64,000 bases of DNA. Origin: Nectonema munidae. Lineage: Eukaryota; Nematomorpha; Nectonematoida; Nectonematidae. This document shows, one piece after another, positions 56,298 to 64,000 of this stretch. Each line of letters opens with the position of its first letter. Positions within the stretch are counted from its first letter, which is position 1. A program made the translations under genes and the position numbers. Under the pieces are notes generated by a model. That model saw nothing but the letters and a program-made list of their open reading frames with translations. It was not told where the DNA came from and made no database searches. The stretch is taken from the NCBI GenBank assembly GCA_030549495.1, contig JAUIRK010000278.1, positions 788,001 through 852,000 of the forward strand, read 5' to 3'.

Positions 56298-58299
56298 CCC
56301 GAACTTGAATAAACCGAAAACTTGAGAATACCGTAACTTTCACATACCAACGAATTCCTTCAATGAAAATAAATATGCAAAGTATTTTGAAAACCGAAAC
56401 CTGTGTATTCTGAATACCGAGACAGTTTGAAAAACAGTACAAGCCGTTTACATGCATAAAAATCTTACGAAAACCGAAACATTCATAAGCACTTTGCTAT
56501 CTCATAATAGTTTTCTAATGCACTGTGTTTTTATTTTTCGTTTCCCTCTCGAACAAGATATCATGAAAATGACAGTAGACTTGCTTTGATATGAATTGAC
56601 TGTTATCATTGAAAATTGATGGGCAATCAATGTGTGACAGACAACATATGATGTTAAAATATAGTGATTAGAGATTTCACACAATTGAAACAATACAAGC
56701 AAAAAGAATGTGTATGATAAAGGCATAGAGATTGCACATGAAATTGAACACAAGTGTGCGTAATTTTAAAGTGCACTACTACGTCATTTTAAAAGTGAGT
56801 AAAAATCTACTTTCATTCTACATTACATAAATTTGACGTAAATACTTTATTTGATTCTGTTTTCAAGTTTTTTTTACCTGTTTGTCTCCCCCTATAAAAA
56901 AGCGTTCTCGTGTAGAGCTAAATTTGAAAAAGAAATTAAGTCTTATTAAAGATGCCTCTTCAAAACCCAAACCTACATTGAAATACTTCAGCAAAACGTA
57001 TGGTATTGGAGTGAGTACCGTATCAGACATCTTGAAAAAACAAAATTGTTATTCATCTCATTTCGAAAATTATGTTCCTGAGGACAAAAAAAGATGTACA
57101 TTTAAATCTAACCATGAAGAAATCAATGATCTTACGTGGACGTGGTTTCAGAAAGCAAGGGCCAAAAATATCAGTATTTCTGGTCCTATAATTTGTGATA
57201 AAGCTTTAAATTAGGCAAAAGAATTAGGATTCACCGAATTCAAAGCATCCACAGGTTGGTTAGACTCTTTTAAAGCCAGACACTATAAAAGCGTTTCGAG
57301 TTGTTGTAGAAAGCAATGATGTGAATTTGAATGATGTTACTAATTTTAAATAAAGAATTGACTCAATATGTAAAGACTATGAGCTTTGTAATGTTTTTAA
57401 TTGTGATGAAATGACGCTTTATTTTCGTGCTATGCTTACAAAAACACTTGCCGTTAGAGGTGATAAATGTAATTATAATGCTTGTTTGTAATCAAACGAA
57501 AAGATTCATAGCGAAAGATATGAAGAGACAAAGAAACATTTTCCTGTTTCTTGATAATGCTCAATCACATACTTTGGTAGAACTTGATAATGTAAAGTTA
57601 AAGTTTTTAACTGCAAATACCGCCTCATGTTTGCAGCCGTTAGATCACGGAATTATTCGCTCTTTTAAAGTAAATTACCGAAAGCAACTGAATTTGCACA
57701 TTATTGCAAAAATGGAAAGTTTTCAGAATGCAAATGTTCTCGCTAAAACAGTCACTGGTTTAGATGCCATCTTTTGGATCAAGGAAGCATGGAATAGGGT
57801 TAAAACTTCAATCATTACTTTGTGCTCCTAGCATTGTGTGTTTACAGGAGAAACTAGTTTTGATCAACATTTGGAAATAGAAGAAGAGCAGGATCTCTCA
57901 ACATTAGTATCACAGATCACTGATTTAGATTTGCAAGAATATATTAATATTGACAAAAAATTTTACAAGAAGCCGAATTAGAGTTTATTAAGAAAAAACT
58001 CAGCTTCAAACAAACAACTTTGAAGAAATATTTTTTTTAAAAATAATTCACACTTTAATAAAAATTATCACACACTATTTACTATTTCTATAGGTCGATG
58101 TGTGAGTATTATGGGGTGTTTATAACCAGAAGGTAATTTGTACCGGCCTTGAAGAGAATAGTGGGAAGTGCAGATCTAATTAGGACGTTCGAACGTTGAT
58201 TTGAGTAAATTCACAACTACTCACTCTCTCAACCTAGACTTCTATAAACCGAAAAAAATTGCTTATTTACTTCAACTTCGGTTTTGACAAGTTTAACTG
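56298..58299 (+). mobile_element. Tigger (pogo-type) DNA transposon, internally deleted
   Basis: About 2.0 kb. The left end region reads GAACTTGAATAAACCGAAAA, and the right end in reverse complement CAGTTAAACTTGTCAAAACC then GAAG: shared AACTTGNNNAAACCGAA as inverted ends. It contains a Tigger transposase remnant (56882-57835). The left CAGT is not clear, so the left limit is approximate. Confidence 0.7.
56882..58010 (+). pseudogene. Tigger transposase, decayed
   Basis: CENP-B-type DNA-binding part, with KKRSRVELNLKKKLSLIKDA, TLKYFSKTYGIGVSTVSDIL and a second helix-turn-helix, to FKASTGWLDSFKARH. Then the DDE part: VFNCDEMTLYFRAM (first Asp), TLAVRGDKCN, a gap of roughly 60-70 codons compared with full Tigger proteins, NIFLFLDNAQSHT (second Asp) and FLTANTASCLQPLDHGIIRS, then FKVNYRK. 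The expected start codon is TTG here. At least three stops or frame changes besides the internal deletion, so it cannot act. Confidence 0.85.
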
Positions 58300-58575
58300 C
58301 ATATAACAAAAATATATTTTGATAAATAGGATTTTTGAGGAAAAGTATCTTGTTCAATATTAGACCACCTAAATAAGTAAGATGTTCTAGTGGAAGAATA
58401 ATTTGATCATATATTTATTTATAAAAAAAATTTTTTTTTATAAAAATAATCTATAAAACATCTTCAAACATAAATAAAATTATGAAACCTTCAACAAAAA
58501 TTCTTGATTATAAAATGTCTTAAATCTTTAAAAATTAATTAAAGATGTTCCTCAACAATTTAATCTCCTTTCTAG

Positions 58576-58836
58576 GAAATGCAAAAGAAGTAAAAAATAT
58601 CCCAATTCCATCAATTCATCTCATCCCTTGCCTTGCTCAATATGGAAGAAGCACCCAAGGAGAGCATTTCTTCTCCCAGAGAAGTGGACAAGAGGAAGCA
58701 TTCTTCCAAACTCCTCCTTTCAGTTTCGTTCTTAGTTTTGCAAAAGATGGAGGAATACACACTTTCATCATTTTTGTCATCGTTGGCGCCACCATTGTTC
58801 AGTTCATGTCGCTCAGGCGCAAGCTTAAACATATGG
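58576..58836 (+). CDS. Possible orphan host exon (membrane protein?)
   Basis: A GC-richer 261-bp island with strong splice signals on both sides: acceptor AATCTCCTTTCTAG (to 58575) and donor ATGG|gtgagt (58837). One frame is open throughout (two bases, 86 codons, one base) and encodes Phe-rich sequence, then FIIFVIVGATIVQFM followed by SLRRKLKHMG, which looks like a transmembrane helix with positive residues after it. A second frame starts at ATG 58639 with a good start context and encodes MEEAPKESISSPREVDKRKH then hydrophobic sequence; it would make this a 5' exon. I recognise neither product, and no partner exon was found. Confidence 0.4.
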
Positions 58837-59879
58837 GTGAGTTAAATTTCCAAGAGTTCCATCATCACTCATATATACCGTAACGAAGCCAGGACATTTT
58901 TATTTGGAGGGGCCAAATAAGGAACTTTTTATAAGGGGAGCTTGAGAGTAGTAGAAATTTTAGAATTATTCTTACTTCTATTTCGGACTAAAAATTTTTT
59001 TTCAATGTTACTCTTACTCCGGAGTAGAAAATACTGTGCCATTGTGTTAAGAATCATCAAGCAAAATTTAAGAGTTTAGTTAGACTATATGATAATTACT
59101 AATCAAATATCAATTAAATGTAAATATACTTTTTTGAAGCAAATTAAAAAACAAAAAGGCAATATCAACATTAAAACAAATCGTACTTGTTCTTAAAAAT
59201 AAGATGCATTAAATCAATCAACATGAGTAATGGATACTTCTTTAATCTTACTCTTACTTCCCAGCTTTGCTATTTACACACTTTGTTGAAAATTAAAGTA
59301 GCAAATGCTTAATTAAAAAGACTCCAATCTTTGTGCTTATGAGCTCATAACATTTCTGATTTTCTCATTCGTTTATATTTCTTATTTTTGTTAAAACCAA
59401 CGAGTGATTTTTATTATAAATTTGCAAAAGGTGCATCTTAACAAAATTAGTCAATATAGATTTCGTACAACAGCAAAAAAACCTCAGTGCCAAATGTATT
59501 TCAGAAACCCACCATAGAAATAAAAAATGGAATTAACAAGTTGATCTAGTTCGAGCATCACCTAATAAACTTTGAAGATTACTGAAATACTCTATAGAAC
59601 AAACAATGGCAGGTGATAGGCAACCAGAAGAAAGAACAATGGATATCGATTCCAGCGTCATAGACAGGAGCTGACGGCTCTTATCGATCTCTCTTTTCGA
59701 ATCGCATAAAACACCCTGGAAGACTGCATCTCACACCTGAGCTAGCTCTTATATCAATCACCAGAAAGATTTGAGCTATTGACCAAGCGCCAAACTAGAG
59801 CACTAGCTTCTGAGTTATCGATCTGAGCTATCGATTGTACGCAAACTCCCTATACTATACTTGCTCACTATCAGAGGAA
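58837..59879. other. No gene seen
   Basis: AT-rich up to about 59580, then a GC-richer stretch (59600-59880) with repeats of GAGCTATCGAT-like sequence (about 59735-59840). No coding sequence supported. Confidence 0.4.
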
Positions 59880-60566
59880 AGCATGGGGTAATTTTTAAAA
59901 CAACTTCTCAGGGAACAACAAAAGTTTATGTGAAACAAGGAGTTGAGGAAGTGCTTACCGCCGTTCTATGAGAATCTGTCCCTCAACCTCATATTTCATT
60001 GGAGAATCTGGAGGCAACAAAAAGCCGATTGGAAAATTTGATGGATGCTCTGGAATTCGATATACTTGATCATCAATACAATAAGAATGCATCAACCGAT
60101 TTCAACACAGTTCTCAACTCAGGGATCATCTTGATTTATAAGAGGTATGGATTGACCAGCACGGTCTGTATGCGCAATTTCTGTGACCAGTTAACCTATG
60201 CAATCCCTGAAGTACTAACAGAATGTGAAACTTTCAAGCTTCAGTTCAACAAATTCTGAGATAAATATCCAACGCCAAGGGAATATGGTAGGGTAATGAA
60301 ATTAGCCGGGATTGAGAACCTCTCAAATACCAATTATCCACATTTGTACACGTGTGCCATGGGTCACCCACGTAATGTGTCTACCATGAGATCATATACC
60401 CAGAGTAAATACACTCTCCTTGTAGACGAGAACAAACTTGTCTCACTAGCGAAGGCTGACATTAGGGGGAAGCAGAAGCTCACCTCAGAACACACGAGAA
60501 CGCTCTTTGCTCTTAATTGAAAGGAGATTTCTGACGATGTGGACATGTGAATTTCATGGATAAAAC
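59880..60566 (+). pseudogene. Interrupted open frame of unknown origin
   Basis: About 200 codons in one phase, GC-richer than the surroundings, interrupted by a few stops. It contains LEATKSRLENLMDALEFDIL, RYGLTSTVCMRNFCDQLTYA and CAMGHPRNVSTMRSYTQSKY. Composition and length look like real coding sequence, but I cannot place it in a family. A hAT element is inserted at its 3' end (60567). Confidence 0.35.
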
Positions 60567-61391
60567 CAGGGCTTTGGAGCCGGAGTCACAAATTTTAATG
60601 TGCGGCTCCCTCTTACCGGCTTTTATTTCAAAATGAATTTCTGCTTGCTGGAATTTATCTTGATCCAAGGTACAGATGTCTACTTTCGCTTGAACAAATA
60701 TCAAAAGCCAGAGAGTCTGTCAAAAATATTGTGTGTAAAATGAATACAGCTGACAATCAAAGCGATTTTTTAGCATTGCAAGAATATTCGAAATCTGTGG
60801 GGGAATCTTCGTCAAGTAGTTCTTCACCTCTATATGAATTCGAAGAGATAACTTTTGATTTTGAGAAAGTTCTTGAAAAGCAACAAAAAAGACAATCAAG
60901 AAAAAAACGCTTAAAAAAATCAGTGTCGTCAACAATATCTGATTTTGAACAGATCAAAAAATTCTTTTCTGAAATTGAAAAATTTGACCGTTTTTCGAAT
61001 TTGTCTTATGATGAAGCAATTAAAAGTTATCCTAAAATTATTAAAGACGAAGCTAAAATTATAACTGCTTTGCCTACAACACAAGTAAGTGTGGAACGCC
61101 TTTTTTCGGCTTTAAAAATTTTGAAATCAGATTTACGTAGTAGTCTCAAAGAGGACATTTTGGAAGCAATGCTATTTTTAAAAACAAACACATATAAATA
61201 AAGTTTTGAAATATTTGTCTAATTGGAAACGATATAAATCTTAAACTTTATGTATAATAATTAAGAATAGTATAATTTTGTATAGATAAACCGAACTTTA
61301 TGTATAACTGAAAGAAATCACAATAAATATTGAAAATATACTTGGAGCCGGAGCCGTAGTCAAAAAATTTTGAGAAGGCTCCGAAGCCCTG
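60567..61391 (+). mobile_element. hAT DNA transposon, internally deleted, with perfect target duplication
   Basis: 825 bp. The left end is CAGGGCTTTGGAGCCGGAG; the right end in reverse complement is CAGGGCTTCGGAGCCTTCT. Flanked by identical 8-mers gataaaac (60559-60566 and 61392-61399), the hallmark of hAT insertion. It contains only the C-terminal part of the transposase. The intact duplication suggests a relatively recent insertion. Confidence 0.9.
60635..61201 (+). pseudogene. hAT transposase C-terminal part
   Basis: Open from NEFLLAGIYLDPRYRCLLS (the region after the RNase H-like core) through a Ser-rich and Lys-rich insert to the hAT dimerisation domain, TALPTTQVSVERLFSALKIL then LKSDLRSSL, and a stop at 61199-61201. 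The N-terminal BED finger and the catalytic Asp region are missing, so it is not an active transposase. The remaining frame is unbroken. Confidence 0.8.
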
Positions 61392-61399
61392 GATAAAAC

Positions 61400-62644
61400 T
61401 CTGAGAAATCATAGATGAAAAAAAGTAACTTAGATGGAGGGGCCGAGCCTTAAGTGACCCCATAGATGGCTACATTGTGGGATATAATATGTTATGGTCG
61501 TGAACTTTATCTCCTACAAAGGTAGCTTAGCAACTAGGAGTGGATTAACCAAAGGAAAAACAAAACGGATTACGGAACGACAGAGAGTTTCGATTACTGA
61601 TTTACTAACGCTAAGTGACATTCAAAAAGCATCAAAGAAAAGGCAAATTCTTTTATTTCGGTCATTTTTAAAGGTAAAAAATGGCGCATTAACGTTGTAT
61701 AAAATCTCTAAAAATATGCCTACATCACATTACTTTCATACCACATAGATAGTTGAGTATCAAGCGCATGCACCACTTTAAATGTCTACAGTTATTTGTC
61801 AAAGTATTTTCTTTAAAGGTTTCATTTACCATTTTTATAATTGCAATTATTTTGTAATAAAGGTATTCACTATTCAGTCTTCAAGTACTGGATGAAAACA
61901 TTTATAAATATAATTACTAATAAAATTTATCTATTGAAAAAATTGATTTGAATACGGATTAAGGGAGCTTTTGAGCCATTATGGTGACTTAACAAAAAAG
62001 GGTTTCTTAAAACGAAATCTCACAATCGTTTATAAATCAAAATTCGCTAGGGAAAATTTTACTGAATTTAAATTGAATCAATTATATCGAATAAAACTTA
62101 CATAAGCTTCAAAGAAGGGCACAGATACGGATTTTTTTCTGATCAAAAATTCTTTTCCATCGAGAGAAGAGACGAAACCAGCTATAGAGTACTAGGAGTA
62201 AAAAAGAAGACAAATGTAAATTTGTTGGATGAAGAAACTCTATGCTACTTAACAATCACTACGCTAATATATGTTATTGCAAATTAGTGGAGAAAAATGA
62301 CAAACTTAGAAAGAGAGTACGCTGGAAAATCTAAATTATGTGGAATAGGTGAGATTAGCATTTCTCAAACATCAGCATAAATATACAAGACACATAGTTC
62401 AGTAAAGTAAAAGTTTGGGCCTAAAAGGCGAAGCGCCTATTTTTTGACCAAATTCCACAAAAAACATAAGATGAGTCGAATTCCTCTGAAAAGTTGCAAG
62501 GAGGATTAAAAATGCTTCATATTGTTGTAAGAATAGACATACGCTGAGACTGAAGCTTACTATGCCATATTCATAAAGGAAAAAATATTAGCTATAAAAA
62601 TAGGATCACAGCAGGATTATACGAAGAAAAAATTAAAGATTTTA
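61400..62644. other. No recognised gene
   Basis: An 84-codon plus-strand frame at 61494-61748 (KGKTKRITERQRVSITDLL) has a protein-like composition but matches nothing I know; it may belong with the unknown frame that the hAT interrupts. The rest is AT-rich with nothing assignable. Confidence 0.3.
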
Positions 62645-62768
62645 TTTAAAGAATAATCAGACAATATCTAGTATAAAGCAGAAGATTTGTGTTAAAAAGC
62701 ATTAATAAACGCAGACGATTCACATTTTTGTAAAGTCGACATGTCAACTGTGGTCGATAACCGGTTAA
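62645..62768 (+). mobile_element. TTAA MITE, family A (left end lost)
   Basis: Begins at GAATAATCAGACAATATCTA and ends GTGGTCGATAACCGGTTAA. Interior AAGCAGAAGATTTGTGTTAA and ACGCAGACGATTCACATTTT. Confidence 0.8.
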
Positions 62769-63741
62769 AGTAACTACATATTTTTATAATGTAAGAACCC
62801 AACAACACATACAAAAATCAAGTATAATAAAGATTATTTGATAAATAAAAAAATAGAATAACATCTTGGCTAAATTTTTTAAAATTGGGCGTGGTTGTCA
62901 GCATAATTTTAACACTCTGTCCGCCCTTGACTCAATGAAGAACCATATGGGGCTCTCAGAGCCTCATTCGCCCACTGTTGGTATAATACGTGAAAATGTC
63001 ATCTAATTAGCAAATACCCACCGTTAATTTTAGATGACAACGACGATTTCTTCATTATAAGGCAGTTTTGTATTAAAGGACTACACGTTGTCTGCTTTTT
63101 CTGCGATTCAAATGACACAAAACTTCTTAAAATTACTAAAAAACTGCTAAAATTATAAAAGAAATTAAGGGTGCATTTTTAGAACACTTAACAAAAAGGC
63201 GCAAGGATTTTAGCAATTCACGAGAAGCATTTGTGAGTTGAGTAAAATAAAAGTAAACGTGCAGAGTTAGGACATCGTAGATGTTGAAATAAAAGTGTAC
63301 TTTGTCATCTTTCCAAGCGCATCGCACCCCAACAGGAGTTGAGCAGCCAGCATTCTTAAAAAAAGAAAAGAATCAGCAGTTTCACAAAAGTATGACTGAC
63401 AAAACAAAGGAAAAAGTATAAGGAATATAATTTTTGTTTTTCTTCAAATTGCGCATTCGCTGTAACTCGGTGTTGTGAGACCCTGAGATTTTCATCCCAA
63501 AATAGGAATTTAGAATATATCTCATGTATCAAGCAAGTTTTACTTGTAACACAGATTACATTGCCAGAGTTGGCAGAAAGAATGCGCTCCTATATTATTT
63601 TACTTGTCCCCACACCTAAACACTTTACGCATTTCAATCTGTACGCTTTTAAGTAAAGTTAACATGAACTAATTTGCATTTCAAGTATGATGGGACTCTA
63701 AAAGGTCAGGTTGAAACTTAATCGAATGATTAAGGCGTATA
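62769..63741. other. No gene seen
   Basis: No motif-bearing frame. Slightly GC-richer patches at 62890-62990 and 63290-63480 without recognisable content. Confidence 0.35.
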
Positions 63742-63881
63742 TTAACCCATTAACGACCAGAATAATCAGACGATATCTAATGTAAAGCAGAAGATTTGTA
63801 TTAAAGAGCATTGATAAACGCAGAGAATTTTATTTTTGTAACGTCAACGACGTATTTCGACTGTGGTCGGTAACCGGTTAA
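63742..63881 (+). mobile_element. TTAA MITE, family A (140 bp, near full length)
   Basis: TTAACCCATTAACGACCAGA at the left, TGTGGTCGGTAACCGGTTAA at the right. The longest A copy, including CGACTGTGGTC near the right end. The sequence after it (63882-64000) matches the reverse complement of 43745-43864, so MITE and flank repeat together. Confidence 0.9.
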
Positions 63882-64000
63882 GTAAAATTCAGCTTTATGA
63901 CTATCTCTAACAACCATGTTTGTATTCATAGAGAGGGATCTCTGTTCGGAACACAATTATTACAAGATAAAATTTTGAAGTTTATCTAAACGCCTAGAGA
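63882..64000 (+). repeat. Partial copy of the larger TTAA element, cut by the window end
   Basis: Contains ATGACTATCTCTAACAACC, AGAGGGATCTCTGTTCGGAA and AACGCCTAGA, matching 43745-43864 in reverse complement. Continues beyond the window. Confidence 0.8.

Noticed and set aside
1-64000. CRISPR arrays, bacterial operons, LTR retroelements or Polinton-like elements.
   Set aside because: No regularly spaced repeats, no bacterial-type gene clusters, and no paired long terminal repeats, protease/integrase or capsid signatures were recognised.

Overview
The window is AT-rich animal nuclear DNA. Genes are sparse, introns are large and full of repeats, and most of the sequence is old mobile DNA. Spliced host exons, a nuclear-pore RanBP2-type gene, tRNA-derived SINEs and an R2 LINE in a 28S rDNA fragment point to an invertebrate metazoan, most likely an arthropod. 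A more exact guess (for example a crustacean) would be speculation. I recognise no bacterial, CRISPR, LTR-retroelement or Polinton features.

Layout. 0-10 kb: SINEs, a foldback piggyBac element (about 4.2-7.2 kb) and a LINE fragment. 10.2-31.5 kb: one plus-strand host gene, a TK2/dNK-type deoxynucleoside kinase, found here by reading splice sites and family motifs. Eight coding exons are supported, plus one possible first exon. They are spread over 18-21 kb and separated by introns that hold hAT, piggyBac, LINE and MITE debris. Intron 5 contains an antisense R2 LINE still joined at its 3' end to the R2 target sequence of a decayed, rearranged 28S rRNA gene. 31.6-47 kb: repeats only (MITEs, a MULE transposase tail, hAT MITEs, a Jockey/CR1-type LINE, a piggyBac tail), followed by a promoter-like block near 46.3 kb. 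47.9-52.2 kb: an intact 1445-residue RanBP2/Nup358-like gene in a single coding exon. 52.3-64 kb: more repeats, including a second copy of a 2-2.6 kb repeat, a Tigger element, a possible orphan host exon at 58.6 kb, and a hAT with a perfect 8-bp target duplication.

The most striking repeated structure is a set of about 110-140 bp MITEs inserted at TTAA, with ends TTAACCC.../...GGGTTAA, in at least two related families (A and B) and about a dozen copies. Paired empty and filled sites within the window show TTAA insertion directly. These ends are the kind piggyBac transposases use, and piggyBac remnants lie in the same window.

The two host genes, a nucleotide-salvage kinase and a nuclear-pore protein, have no evident functional link; they are simply islands in repeat-rich DNA. 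I found no convincing undescribed biological system. The best leads are the R2/28S pseudogene inside the kinase gene, the TTAA MITE families, the foldback piggyBac and the orphan exon at 58.6 kb.
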